This document shows, piece after piece, positions 13,697 through 22,356 of a stretch of DNA of 64,000 nucleotides. How positions within the stretch are numbered: the stretch's first letter is position 1; every line of letters starts with the position of its first letter. The position numbers were made by a program, and so were the translations under genes. The stretch lies in assembly GCF_907163085.1 (NCBI RefSeq), contig NZ_CAJQTX010000007.1:1-64000 (forward strand), written 5' to 3'. The DNA comes from Candidatus Accumulibacter sp. ACC003 (lineage in GTDB: Bacteria > Pseudomonadota > Gammaproteobacteria > Burkholderiales > Rhodocyclaceae). The notes beneath the pieces are model-generated. The model saw nothing but the letters and a program-made list of their open reading frames with translations. It was not told the DNA's origin and did no database searches.

Positions 13697-14476
13697 ATGC
13701 CTCTAGAAGCTACGCCAGGCGAGCGCTGCGAGAAGATCTCGCCGCCAAAAGTGCGCAGCGTCTTCCTCGGGCAGCCCTTTTACTGGCTGTCCGCCGGCTG
13801 GCGCGATTTACGCACCAGCCCGATTGCCAGCATCGCCTTCGGCCTGCTGTTCGCCGCCGTCGGCGACGTGATCACCGTTTTCGCCTGGCGCAGCGGCCAT
13901 CTTTTCATCGCCGCCACTTCCGGATTCTTCCTGGTCGCGCCACTGCTCGCCGGCGGCCTCTACGAGATCAGCCGGCGACGCGAGAGCGGCCGGTCGACGG
14001 CTTTCTTCGAATCGCTGGCGGCCGGTCGGCGGAACCGCGCCGAGCTGGCCAAGCTGGGATTGCTGCTGGCACTAATCGGCCTGAGCTGGGAGCGCGTTTC
14101 GACGCTGCTCTTCGTGCTGCTGGCGCCGCACCTGGCGCCCGATCTGCTGGTCCTGATCGCCGCCGTGCCGACCAACCCCGAGTATCGCCCACTGTTGTTC
14201 ATCTGGTTGGTCAGCGGCGGCACGCTGGCGCTGCTCGTTTTTGCGATTACCGTCGTTTCGGTGCCGATGTTGCTTGATCGCCAGATCGATTGCGTCACCG
14301 CCATGCGCACCAGTCTGCGCGCCGTAAAAGCCAATTTGCGGGTGATGACCCTGTGGGCGTTCATCGTCCTGACGCTGACCGTCCTCAGCTTCGCCACGCT
14401 GTTTTTCGGATTGATCATCTTCATGCCGCTGATCGGCCACGCCTCGTGGCACGCTTATCGTGACCTTGTAGAATAA
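13697..14476 (+). CDS. DUF2189-family integral membrane protein
   Basis: This 259-residue protein of unknown function matches the DUF2189 type: an N-terminal segment VFLGQPFYWLSAGWRDL leads into several hydrophobic helices. At least six membrane spans can be read (around residues 45-65, 70-90, 115-150, 170-195 and 215-250). AAGGAG precedes ATG 13697. It lies 57 bases after purC and 57 bases before prlC. The family is often seen with respiratory or membrane proteins, but nothing here fixes a function. Confidence 0.8.
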   Translation: MPLEATPGERCEKISPPKVRSVFLGQPFYWLSAGWRDLRTSPIASIAFGLLFAAVGDVITVFAWRSGHLFIAATSGFFLVAPLLAGGLYEISRRRESGRSTAFFESLAAGRRNRAELAKLGLLLALIGLSWERVSTLLFVLLAPHLAPDLLVLIAAVPTNPEYRPLLFIWLVSGGTLALLVFAITVVSVPMLLDRQIDCVTAMRTSLRAVKANLRVMTLWAFIVLTLTVLSFATLFFGLIIFMPLIGHASWHAYRDLVE

Positions 14477-14533
14477 GTGACGCAGCGCCGAGCTGGGCTC
14501 GGCGACTGCTTTTCGCGAACCACGGAACCTCTG

Positions 14534-16618
14534 ATGACTGCCACCCCCCCGAACGACAACCCACTGCTCGACTTTTCTGGTCTGCCCCGCTTCGACGTCA
14601 TTGTGCCGTCCGACGTGCAGCCGGCAATCAGCAAGCTGCTCGGCGAGGGCCGCGCGCTGATCGAGCGCCTGACCATGGACGACGTCGCCGCGACCTGGAC
14701 CGATTTCGCCGCGCCGCTGACCGACGGTCTCGAGCCGCTGTCGCGCGCCTGGGGAATCGTCGGTCACCTGCACGCGGTCAATGACGTTCCCGATTGGCGC
14801 GACGCCTATAACCGGATGCTACCCGAGGTCTCGCGTTTTTACGCCGAAGTCGGTCAGAACCTGCGGCTGTTCGCCAAGTACAAGGCGATCGCCGAGAGCA
14901 GCGAATACGCCGGCTTGTCGGCCGCGCAGCGGCGGATTGTCGACCACGAGGTACGCGACTTCCGGCTCGCCGGCGCCGAGTTGCCCGAAGATCAGAAGCC
15001 GCGCTTCCAGGCCGTCGCCGAGGAGCTGTCGCAGCTTGCGGCCAGGTTTTCGGAGAACCTGCTCGACGCGACCAACGCATTCGCCGAGACAGTGAGCGAC
15101 GAAGGCGAACTGGCCGGCCTGCCCGACGACGCCCGCCAGGCCGCCCGCGAGGCGGCCGAGAAGGCTGGCGAGGGCGGCTGGCGGTTCACCCTGCACATGC
15201 CGTCCTACCTGCCGGTGCTGCAGTACGCCGATAGCCGTCGCCTGCGGGCGTCGATGTATCGGGCCTACGCCACGCGCGCCGCGGAATTTGGCGCCGCCGA
15301 ACTCGACAACACGGCGCTGATTCGCCAGATTCTGCTGCTCCGCCGGGAAGAAGCGCAGATGCTCGGCTACGCCAACTTCGCCGAGGTTTCGCTGGTGCCA
15401 AAAATGGCCGAATCGATACCGCAGGTGCTCGGCTTCCTGCACGACCTGGCGGTCAAGGCGCGGCCCTTTGCCGAACAGGATGTCGCCGACCTGCGAGCTT
15501 TCGCGCGTCGCGAACTGCAACTCGAGACGATGGAGGCGTGGGACGTCGGCTACGTTTCAGAAAAGTTGCTGCAGCAGCGCTACGCGTTCTCCGAGCACGA
15601 GGTGAAGCAGTATTTCACCGAGGACAAAGTCCTGGCCGGCTTGTTCACGGTCATCGAAAGGCTGTTCGGCGTTCGCCTCAAGTGCGACACGGCGCCGCTC
15701 TGGCATCCGGACGTCCGTTTCTTTCGCATCGAGACGCCGGCTGGCGAACTGCTTGGCCAGTTCTACCTTGACCTCTACGCCCGCGAAACGAAGCGCGGTG
15801 GCGCCTGGATGGACGAAGCCGTCTCGCGCCGTCGGCGCGCGCCGACGGCAGGCGGCGACGCAATCCAGAAGCCGGTCGCCTACCTCAACTGCAATTTCTC
15901 ACGGCCGGTTGGCGAGAAGGATGGCCAGCCCCGGCCGGCGACTTTCACCCACGACGAGGTGATCACGCTTTTCCACGAAACCGGTCATGGCCTGCATCAC
16001 TTGCTGACACGGGTCGATGAACTGGCTGTCTCGGGAATCCACGGCGTCGAATGGGATGCCGTCGAACTGCCGTCGCAGTTCATGGAGAACTACTGCTGGG
16101 AGTGGAGCGTGCTGCAGGCGATGAGCGCCCACGTCGATAGCGGCGAGCCGCTGCCGCGCGCCCTGTTCGACAAGATGCTGGCGGCGAAGAATTTCCTCAG
16201 CGGCATGCAGACGCTGCGGCAGGTCGAGTTCTCGCTGTTCGACCTACTGCTGCACAGCGACTTCGACCCGGCCGGCGAGCGCAGCGTGCTCGACCTGCTC
16301 GGCGACGTGCGCCGCGACGTGGCGGTCCTGGTGTCGCCCGAGTGGCATCGCTTTCCGAACAGCTTTGCGCACATCTTCGCTGGCGGTTACGGCGCTGGCT
16401 ACTACAGCTACAAGTGGGCCGAGGTTCTTTCGGCCGACTGCTACGGTGCTTTCGAAGAGGCCGGCAATCCCTTTGACCCGAGCACCGGCGAGCGTTTCCT
16501 GAGCAGCATCCTGTCGGTTGGCGGCAGTCGCGCAGCGATCGACAACTTCCGTGCCTTCCGCGGTCGCGAACCGCAGGTGGACGCGCTGCTCAGGCACAGT
16601 GGCATGATTCCCGCCTGA
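14534..16618 (+). CDS. prlC: Oligopeptidase A (M3 family zinc metallopeptidase)
   Basis: This cytoplasmic peptidase degrades short peptides and cleaved signal peptides. The chosen ATG 14534 gives 694 residues (MTATPPNDNPLLDFSG), matching the usual ~680; the open frame from 14477 only adds unsupported sequence. The zinc motif HETGH is at 481-485, followed by the third-ligand region IHGVEWDAVELPSQFMENY, diagnostic of M3A enzymes. The segment GAGYYSYKWAEVLSAD near the end is also conserved. A 14-base gap separates it from the next gene, suggesting co-transcription. Confidence 0.95.
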   Translation: MTATPPNDNPLLDFSGLPRFDVIVPSDVQPAISKLLGEGRALIERLTMDDVAATWTDFAAPLTDGLEPLSRAWGIVGHLHAVNDVPDWRDAYNRMLPEVSRFYAEVGQNLRLFAKYKAIAESSEYAGLSAAQRRIVDHEVRDFRLAGAELPEDQKPRFQAVAEELSQLAARFSENLLDATNAFAETVSDEGELAGLPDDARQAAREAAEKAGEGGWRFTLHMPSYLPVLQYADSRRLRASMYRAYATRAAEFGAAELDNTALIRQILLLRREEAQMLGYANFAEVSLVPKMAESIPQVLGFLHDLAVKARPFAEQDVADLRAFARRELQLETMEAWDVGYVSEKLLQQRYAFSEHEVKQYFTEDKVLAGLFTVIERLFGVRLKCDTAPLWHPDVRFFRIETPAGELLGQFYLDLYARETKRGGAWMDEAVSRRRRAPTAGGDAIQKPVAYLNCNFSRPVGEKDGQPRPATFTHDEVITLFHETGHGLHHLLTRVDELAVSGIHGVEWDAVELPSQFMENYCWEWSVLQAMSAHVDSGEPLPRALFDKMLAAKNFLSGMQTLRQVEFSLFDLLLHSDFDPAGERSVLDLLGDVRRDVAVLVSPEWHRFPNSFAHIFAGGYGAGYYSYKWAEVLSADCYGAFEEAGNPFDPSTGERFLSSILSVGGSRAAIDNFRAFRGREPQVDALLRHSGMIPA

Positions 16619-16631
16619 AAGGAGATCGCCC

Positions 16632-17156
16632 ATGCGCACTGCTCTGCGCATCGCCCGCGTCGTCAACATCGCTGCCGCGCTACTGGCGACGAACGTCGTC
16701 AGCGCCCAGACGACGTACCGCTGGTCAGACCCGAAGACCGGCGTTCCCGTAATCTCCGATCGGCCGCCGCCGCCAGGAACGGCGCGCGTGGTGATCAACG
16801 AGGGCCCCAGTATCGCCGACTCGCAGCGGCTTCCCTACGCCACCCGCCGGGCCAGCGAGAAGTTCCCGGTGGTCTTGTATACCAGTGCCGGCTGTGGCGC
16901 CTGTCAGCAGGCGCGCGAGCTGCTCAATCGTCGTGGCGTGCCCTTCTCGGAAAGTGTGATCACCAGCCAGGACGAGCTCAGCGAACTTGGCCGGCAACTC
17001 GGCGGTAACGCCGTCCTGCCGAGTGTCAGCGTCGGCCACCAGAATGCCACGGGTTTTGTCGCCGGCAGCTGGAACGAACTGCTCGACTTTGCCGGCTATC
17101 CGTCGAGCGCCCCGTACGGTTTCAAGCCCTCCGGTTCTGCAGCCGAAGAGCGTTAG
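16632..17156 (+). CDS. Secreted DUF4124 plus glutaredoxin-like protein
   Basis: This 174-residue protein has a signal peptide (residues 1-25, ending near VVSAQ), a DUF4124-like segment (TTYRWSDPKTGVPVISDRPP), and a thioredoxin-fold glutaredoxin domain with a CGAC active site at residues 88-91 in YTSAGCGACQQARELL. The exported location and CxxC motif point to periplasmic thiol chemistry, but the substrate is unknown. It follows prlC by 14 bases with AAAGGAG ahead of the start. Confidence 0.82.
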   Translation: MRTALRIARVVNIAAALLATNVVSAQTTYRWSDPKTGVPVISDRPPPPGTARVVINEGPSIADSQRLPYATRRASEKFPVVLYTSAGCGACQQARELLNRRGVPFSESVITSQDELSELGRQLGGNAVLPSVSVGHQNATGFVAGSWNELLDFAGYPSSAPYGFKPSGSAAEER

Positions 17157-17277
17157 CCAGCGGGCCGAGCGCCGTGGCGTGAGCGGCATCGTCGCCCTGG
17201 CGCTTGCGCAGCCGGCTGGAGAATTGCTCGTGTCGGCGCTATAGTCTGAATCTCGGCCACTGGCCATCGAGGTTCCG

Positions 17278-17922
17278 GTGATCAACAGCGTTGCCCCTTT
17301 GCATGCTTTCGCTTTCTCGCCGCCGCCGCCAGCACGCGACGCGGCGCCCGGTCGCTCGGTCGACGGCGAGAACGACAGCCAGGTGCCAGCGCTCCGGCAG
17401 AGCGAGACGGCGGCCGACCCGGCGGCCACGGGAGGCGGCTCGGAGAGCGAGTTTTCCGTTGCCGATTTGCGCCAGATCGCTGCCTTGCAGGCGACCGATC
17501 GCCAGGTACGCACGCACGAGCTGGCGCACATGGCGGCCGGCTCCGGCCTCACGGGTGGCGCGTCTTTCACCTATCAGGTCGGTCCTGACCGTCAGCGCTA
17601 CGCCGTCGGCGGCGAAGTCAGTATTGACATTTCCCCGGCCGACGACCCCAAGGCAACGATCGCCAAGGCGCTGCAGATTCGCGCTGCTGCTCTGGCCCCC
17701 GCCGATCCATCGCCCCAGGACCAGAAAGTCGCCGCGCTGGCCGCTCAGATGGCAAGCGTGGCGCGCCTGGAACTCGCCACCCGCGAGCGCGCCGCGAGTA
17801 GCGCTGAAGGCAGCGCCGACAGCCGCCAGGCGATCGCTCGGCGTCCTGGCGTAGCGGCCGCTGCCGCCTACCAGTCCGTTGCCGACGGCGAACGCGCCAC
17901 GGGATTCCGCGCACTCGCCTGA
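17278..17922 (+). CDS. SprA-like putative metallopeptidase
   Basis: This 214-residue protein starts at GTG 17278. It contains HELAHMAAG, an HExxH zinc motif at residues 80-84, followed by ASFTYQVGPDRQRYAVGGEVSIDISP. This arrangement is characteristic of the SprA-related putative metalloprotease family. No signal peptide is obvious and the N-terminus is low-complexity. Catalytic activity is an inference from HExxH. Confidence 0.75.
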   Translation: MINSVAPLHAFAFSPPPPARDAAPGRSVDGENDSQVPALRQSETAADPAATGGGSESEFSVADLRQIAALQATDRQVRTHELAHMAAGSGLTGGASFTYQVGPDRQRYAVGGEVSIDISPADDPKATIAKALQIRAAALAPADPSPQDQKVAALAAQMASVARLELATRERAASSAEGSADSRQAIARRPGVAAAAAYQSVADGERATGFRALA

Positions 17923-18154
17923 CACGCCCGCTCGGGCAAGGCCGATGGCGACACGCCAGGGCTGGCTCCTTGTGCCGACCAGAGCGCGCCGCTGTTTTCT
18001 CGTTGACGGTGTGCATTAATTCCTATCCGTTGCGTCGCCTCTGCGGCGACACTGCTGCTGACGGTCGCAGGCGCGGCCGCGACACGGAGATCGCCCGCCC
18101 GCCATGGCGAGTAGCTGCACTGGCGGCAGCGAGAGCGACGCAGGGTGAAAACGC

Positions 18155-19138
18155 ATGTTCCTAAGGATATTGTGGCGGCTACTGTCGGCGGCTTTTCTTG
18201 CCGCGCCGGCGTACGCCGACAGCGACCGCCAGGCGCCACGAGTGCTGGCCGCGCTGGAGCAAGGGCGAGCGGCGGAATTGGGCATCGGGATCAGCAAGAA
18301 TCCGCTACTGGCCATGGCGCTCTATTGCGATGCCGGGATGTTGGCCAGTGGCGACGGATTCTTCCACCTCGGACGACTGCTGGCCAGCGCACCGCCGGCT
18401 GCGCGCCAGCAAGGTCTGGCCAACACCTATCTGGCGCTGGCGGCGCGTCTCGGCCGGCAAGACGCGCTCAAGTACTACGATGCACGCGTCGACAGCGCGC
18501 TCCTCGACGCACCCTGCGGCGCTTTTTCAGCAGCCACCAAGACCGCGGCTTTTGACCTCGATGCGTATCTGGCGCATCAATCAGCAGACAAGCAGAAACT
18601 CGCCGTGCTGATCCGCGGTCTGGCCAACGAATACGGCGTCGATGCGCGTCTGGCGCTGGCCATCGCCCTCGCCGAGTCGAACCTCGACGCCAACGCCGTG
18701 TCGCCGAACAAGGCGCAGGGCGTGATGCAACTGGACCCGGAAACGCAGCGGCGTTTCGGCGTCACCAGGCCCTTCGATGCCGAGCAGAACGTCAGGGCCG
18801 CGCTGGCCTACCTGGCGTCGCTGGACAAGCGCTTTCTCGGCGACCGGGGTCTGATTATCGCTGCCTACCATGCCGCGGACAAAGAAAGCGCCGAGCTTTG
18901 TGGTGACGCGTCGTCGTGCTTCGAAACACGGCAATACGTCCGCCACGTCCTGCTCTTCGCCGGCTTGGCGGCGGCGGCGCCAGCCGATCGCCGCCGCCAG
19001 ACGCCTGCTCTGGTGCCGCTGGCGATACCGCTGCCAGACCTTGCCAGCGAGCAGGCGCCCTTTGTGGCGGTGAGTGGTACGGCACCCGCCAGACGGCGCC
19101 CGGCCAAGAGCGTGCCGGGCCGTCGCCTTGCCGATTGA
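18155..19138 (+). CDS. Lytic transglycosylase, SLT-like domain
   Basis: This 327-residue exported protein has a signal peptide (MFLRILWRLLSAAFLAAPAYA). The SLT domain begins near residue 150: ALAIALAESNLDANAVSPNKAQG carries the catalytic Glu (about 174), and GVMQLDPETQRRFGV follows. Soluble lytic transglycosylases cleave peptidoglycan to anhydromuropeptides. Residues ~30-115 look like Sel1/TPR-type helical repeats. A basic, proline-rich tail ends the protein. An IS lies only 60 bases downstream but does not interrupt it. Confidence 0.83.
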   Translation: MFLRILWRLLSAAFLAAPAYADSDRQAPRVLAALEQGRAAELGIGISKNPLLAMALYCDAGMLASGDGFFHLGRLLASAPPAARQQGLANTYLALAARLGRQDALKYYDARVDSALLDAPCGAFSAATKTAAFDLDAYLAHQSADKQKLAVLIRGLANEYGVDARLALAIALAESNLDANAVSPNKAQGVMQLDPETQRRFGVTRPFDAEQNVRAALAYLASLDKRFLGDRGLIIAAYHAADKESAELCGDASSCFETRQYVRHVLLFAGLAAAAPADRRRQTPALVPLAIPLPDLASEQAPFVAVSGTAPARRRPAKSVPGRRLAD

Positions 19139-19224
19139 CGGCGGCCAGCACCGCCAGACATACTCGCGGAGCGGCGTCCGTGCAGCCACCTCGCTGGCAC
19201 GGTAAATTTGTTCTCGTGCCGGGA

Positions 19225-19974
19225 TCAAGGTGATACGTGGCCTGTAGAATTTTTGGTCATGCGCAGGTAGTCGAAGACCAATCGGATGTTGCGGTTGAGG
19301 TGGCGCATTTTTTCGGAAATGCTGGTTTTGCCGTCGGAGAAGTGGTGCAGGATTCCGACGGCAAAGCGGCGCAGGCGTGACATGTTCTCGGGTCCGTAAC
19401 CAGTCCGAATACGGCTACGGTCCTCGTCGTAGTTCCAGTCGATGACGTAGTGACAGCGGTTCTCTATCGACCAATGGCCGCGATTGATGGCGAGGATTTG
19501 CTGTGGGCTGGCCTGTTCTGGAGGGCGACTGGTGATCCCGAGAGCGATTTCGTGCGTCCGCTTGCCGCTCTTCTTGTGCAGCACTTCGCGCTCGATCAAG
19601 AACACCTGGCCGACATGCGGGAAGTCGAGATAGGCGTTGAGGGCATTGCTGCACCAAATACGCCGAGTCTCGATCCGACCATGGTCAGGTGGCGAAACCG
19701 CCATGAAGTCTGCCCCCTTCCGATCCTGGAAGAGGAGCGCGATATCGGCTTGCAGTGTTGGCTGATTGCCTTTGACCGTGAAGTGATAGTGCGCCTTGCG
19801 CTCCACCAGGTAGGTCGCCAGCTTGCGCTGTGTCAGTAGCGCGTCGGCGGTGATGTCCTTGCCCTGAATATCGATCGCATCGAGCAGGGGTATGAACATC
19901 CCGATTTCATTGGTCTGCTTGAGCTCGTCCCCGCCATTTACGGGCAAGGTGCCGACTTTTTTTGGGTGTGGCAC
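19225..19974 (-). CDS. ISAs1-type transposase, downstream frame: C-terminal DDE domain
   Basis: This frame overlaps the upstream one and is most simply read as its -1 frameshift extension (about 243 residues after the slip, giving a ~595-residue fusion). It holds the second catalytic Asp (DITADALLTQR) and the Glu-bearing C-terminal region (NRGHWSIENRCHYVIDWNYDEDRSRIR), both typical of ISAs1. An independent start at 19974 is possible but has no ribosome site. Confidence 0.88.
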   Translation of the reverse strand: MPHPKKVGTLPVNGGDELKQTNEIGMFIPLLDAIDIQGKDITADALLTQRKLATYLVERKAHYHFTVKGNQPTLQADIALLFQDRKGADFMAVSPPDHGRIETRRIWCSNALNAYLDFPHVGQVFLIEREVLHKKSGKRTHEIALGITSRPPEQASPQQILAINRGHWSIENRCHYVIDWNYDEDRSRIRTGYGPENMSRLRRFAVGILHHFSDGKTSISEKMRHLNRNIRLVFDYLRMTKNSTGHVSP

Positions 19975-21011
19975 ACGCCGGTCTGATGCCCGACCACACT
20001 CATGATGTGCGTTTGCTGACCGTGCTCGTCATGGGCATTGCGCATGGTCTTGCCGTCGACCGCCAGACTGGGGTCGTCTTGAGCATAGGCCTTGTTCCAC
20101 TGCTGACACGCTTGGTCGAGTGCCGTGGGATCGACGCGGATCAGGACGTCACGAATGATGAACTCGCTGGGTACGCGGTAAACGCCCTTCTCGCGACGAC
20201 AGCGGAAACGCTCGCGTGCTTTCGGTGTGAGGTCTTTGGCCCACCCGGCGATGGCTTTGTAGCCCTGCATTCCGCACAACGCCGCCGCCGTGGCGATGGC
20301 CAGCACGGCCGGCAGGGGATGGCGTCTTCCTTGCGCGCGCCGCGGGTCGGCGATGCCGGTAAAGAAATCGGGAAGCGTGCGCATCTGTTCGGCGGTGAGC
20401 ATCATCCTGGGCGCTCCTGTGCGATAGCGGGGGTTGAGTATCGAGCGGGAAAGTTGGCCGCGAGCGTCCGCCTGCAAGGGGCGAACAAAGACAACTTTGG
20501 GCGACGTCGGGTGGGCGCTGTAGCCTTCTCGGGTGCGGCGAAAGCCTTGCGTCAGCCCCAGAGGCGTCCAGTTCGCGGCGCGATAGACGGTCCCCTGGAA
20601 GCGCGAGGGGTCCACAAAGGTCTCCAGCAGTAACAGCGGCTTCCCGAAATGCGCCTGCCAATCCTCGGCGACCCGTCGCTCGCACAGCGAGAGCACCTTG
20701 GAGCCGAGATTGGGGTAATGCCAATCGGGAAGGATCAGAAAGCGACTGTTGTTGGCGACCAGGCCCAAGCGATCGTACTGATGCCGATAGTCCCAGCCGA
20801 TCCAGCGGTCACGAACGCCGCATTTCCAGGCCGCCGCAGAGAAACTCAGCAGGGCCGTCCACTTTTCGCCGTAGGTGGCCACGTACCAAAGCGTGTGCCC
20901 GATCTTCGCCAGGTCGCCCAGGTAGTGATGCTCTGCCATCAACTCCCGATAGCGAGCCTCTTCGCTCTTGCCCACCAAGCGAACACGCAATGCACCAAGA
21001 ACGCTTTCCAT
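19938..21011 (-). CDS. ISAs1-type transposase, upstream frame: DruA-like (DUF4338) domain plus N-terminal DDE part
   Basis: This 357-residue frame starts MESVLGALRVRLVGKSEE. Residues ~15-190 match DUF4338/DruA features: ARYRELMAEHHYLGD, RDRWIGWD, NNSRFLILP, LLETFVD and YRAANW. Residues ~215-310 are the ISAs1 N-terminal assisting region (LPDFFTGIADPRRAQGRRHP). The first catalytic Asp lies in LAVDGKTMRNA near 330. The frame ends soon after an A AAA AAG heptamer at 19962-19956, where ribosomes can slip into the downstream frame. Without frameshifting this product lacks the rest of the DDE core. Its own function, perhaps regulatory, is unknown. Confidence 0.88.
   Translation of the reverse strand: MESVLGALRVRLVGKSEEARYRELMAEHHYLGDLAKIGHTLWYVATYGEKWTALLSFSAAAWKCGVRDRWIGWDYRHQYDRLGLVANNSRFLILPDWHYPNLGSKVLSLCERRVAEDWQAHFGKPLLLLETFVDPSRFQGTVYRAANWTPLGLTQGFRRTREGYSAHPTSPKVVFVRPLQADARGQLSRSILNPRYRTGAPRMMLTAEQMRTLPDFFTGIADPRRAQGRRHPLPAVLAIATAAALCGMQGYKAIAGWAKDLTPKARERFRCRREKGVYRVPSEFIIRDVLIRVDPTALDQACQQWNKAYAQDDPSLAVDGKTMRNAHDEHGQQTHIMSVVGHQTGVCHTQKKSAPCP
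19956..19962 (-). other. Slippery heptamer A AAA AAG for -1 frameshifting
   Basis: In the transposase reading frame the codons are CAA AAA AAG TCG. A one-base slip on A AAA AAG continues as GTC GGC ACC TTG in the downstream frame. The same seven-A run followed by G occurs in copy 2, although the copies differ elsewhere. A AAA AAG is a well-known efficient bacterial -1 frameshift site. No strong downstream stem was found by eye. Confidence 0.75.
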
Positions 21012-21114
21012 GCGCCATTTATACGGACTTCCGGCGCAGATGTCCAGGGGGAAGAACTAACTGCTTGATTGCCCGTGCGTTGCCTGAGAGGACAAATCCA
21101 CCCTGCCTCGCTGG

Positions 21115-21464
21115 CGCAGGCGGTTGACATTCAGGCGCAAACGGTCATGACATGTTGAGATACCCCAGATCATGAAAGTCATGACCGTTCCCCTCCACTT
21201 GCAGTGCGCATTCCGGCTTGCGCGCCGGAATCGTTCGCCGGGCAGGGAGCAGGCTCCCTGAATTCCCCGCCTCACCCCCTGGCCCTTCTCCCGCGAGGGG
21301 AGAAGGGAGCTTCGTGAGTCGCTTGCGCGACTTTCACATTAATGTTCACCGCGCGGTGATCCTTTCATGAGGACTCGGGGACGCGCGCTTCCTATCATCG
21401 TTCGTGCGGGCTCGAGGTTTCGGGCTCGATTTCCCATCTGACTCTTTCCTCGAGGAGAACCGCG
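21115..21464. repeat. Intergenic region with four inverted repeats
   Basis: No gene is seen. Perfect inverted repeats are AACGGTCATGAC...GTCATGACCGTT (21140-21151 and 21178-21189, 26-base spacer), ATTCCGGC-N6-GCCGGAAT (21210-21231), CAGGGAGC-AG-GCTCCCTG (21243-21260), and CCCTTCTCCC-N5-GGGAGAAGGG (21283-21307). The last resembles dispersed REP-like hairpins of GC-rich proteobacteria. They could be terminators, REP elements, or an operator for the PEP-CTERM gene at 21465, whose start follows CGAGGAGAAC. Confidence 0.7.
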
Positions 21465-22280
21465 ATGCACGAACGTCTTGCCATTCCTTTCCGCCTGGTT
21501 GCCGGTGTTGCCGCGCTGGCCTTCTGTGCCACCGCCGGCGCGGCACAGATCCAGGTCAGCATCACCAACCTCGCGCCTAGCCACAGTATCAGCTTCACGC
21601 CATTGCAACTGGGCTTCGGCAACGGCAGTTTCGATCCCTTCAACAGCGGTGATCCTGCCAGCGCCGCGCTGACCCCCCTCGCCGAACTCGGCAATGGCAG
21701 CGCATGGCAGGCGGCGTTTGCCGCCGCCGATGCCAATTCGACACGTGCCGCGATCGTCGCGCCGGTCGTCGGTGTCTTGCTGCCTGGTGCCAGTACCAGT
21801 AGCATCTTCACGGTCGACTCGGCAATCAACCGCTACTTCACTTTCGCGGCGATGGTGCTGCCGAGCAACGACTCGTTCATCGGTAACGAGTCGCCGATGC
21901 AATACCAATTGTTCGACGTCGCCGGCAAGCTGGCGATCACGTCGATCGTCCAGACGGCGAACGACATCTGGGACGCCGGCTCCGAAGCCTTCGATATAGC
22001 GAGTGCTGCGTTCGTCGGCGACGCGGGGCTGCACGCCGACGAGGGAGGGGTAATCAGCAAGAACTTCACGCAACTCGCCGGCTTCGACACGCTGACCACC
22101 GGTGCCAACTATGTCTTCGCCAGCCAGCTCGACAGCGCTACGCCGATTTATCGCATCAGCTTTCAGGCGGTGCCCGAGCCCGAAAGCCTGGCGCTGATGC
22201 TGCCCGGCCTGCTTGCCGTTGGCTGGGTCGGCCGCCGGCGCAACAAGCGAAGCGCCACGTCGACTGTCGTGCCGGTGTGA
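21465..22280 (+). CDS. PEP-CTERM sorted protein with spondin-like domain
   Basis: This 271-residue secreted protein has a signal peptide (LVAGVAALAFCATAGAAQ), a spondin-type domain (QIQVSITNLAPSHSISFTPL and LGFGNGSFDPFNSGDPAS), and a C-terminal sorting signal: VPEPE, a hydrophobic stretch LALMLPGLLAVGWVG, then RRRNKR. PEP-CTERM proteins are processed by exosortase and usually linked to exopolysaccharide and floc formation. No exosortase is in the window. GAGGAG precedes ATG 21465. Confidence 0.88.
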   Translation: MHERLAIPFRLVAGVAALAFCATAGAAQIQVSITNLAPSHSISFTPLQLGFGNGSFDPFNSGDPASAALTPLAELGNGSAWQAAFAAADANSTRAAIVAPVVGVLLPGASTSSIFTVDSAINRYFTFAAMVLPSNDSFIGNESPMQYQLFDVAGKLAITSIVQTANDIWDAGSEAFDIASAAFVGDAGLHADEGGVISKNFTQLAGFDTLTTGANYVFASQLDSATPIYRISFQAVPEPESLALMLPGLLAVGWVGRRRNKRSATSTVVPV

Positions 22281-22356
22281 ACGGCAGCGCCGGCTTTGTT
22301 CGCTTCGTGACATGCTGTCGGCGCCGGCGCCGACAGCGCGCCGCGTTGGTCGTCGC

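Larger units (their letters stand above)
19198..21105 (-). mobile_element. ISAs1-type insertion sequence with DruA-like domain, copy 1
   Basis: This 1908-bp element encodes the transposase frames at 19938-21011 and 19225-19974. Ends were set by comparison with copy 2 (40037-41944, same length). Terminal repeats are imperfect: CAGGGTGGATTTGTC at the transposase-proximal end (RC at 21105) and CACGGTAAATTTGTT at 19198. A 9-bp target duplication CCTCGCTGG flanks it at 19189-19197 and 21106-21114. It lies between genes and interrupts nothing recognisable. Confidence 0.93.

Noticed and set aside
19938-19974. Transposase frameshift as simple decay
   Set aside because: The identical break occurs in both copies at a classical slippery heptamer, so a programmed frameshift is more likely.
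19225-21011. Druantia anti-phage locus
   Set aside because: Only the DruA-like domain is present, fused to transposases; no helicase or other Druantia genes are near.
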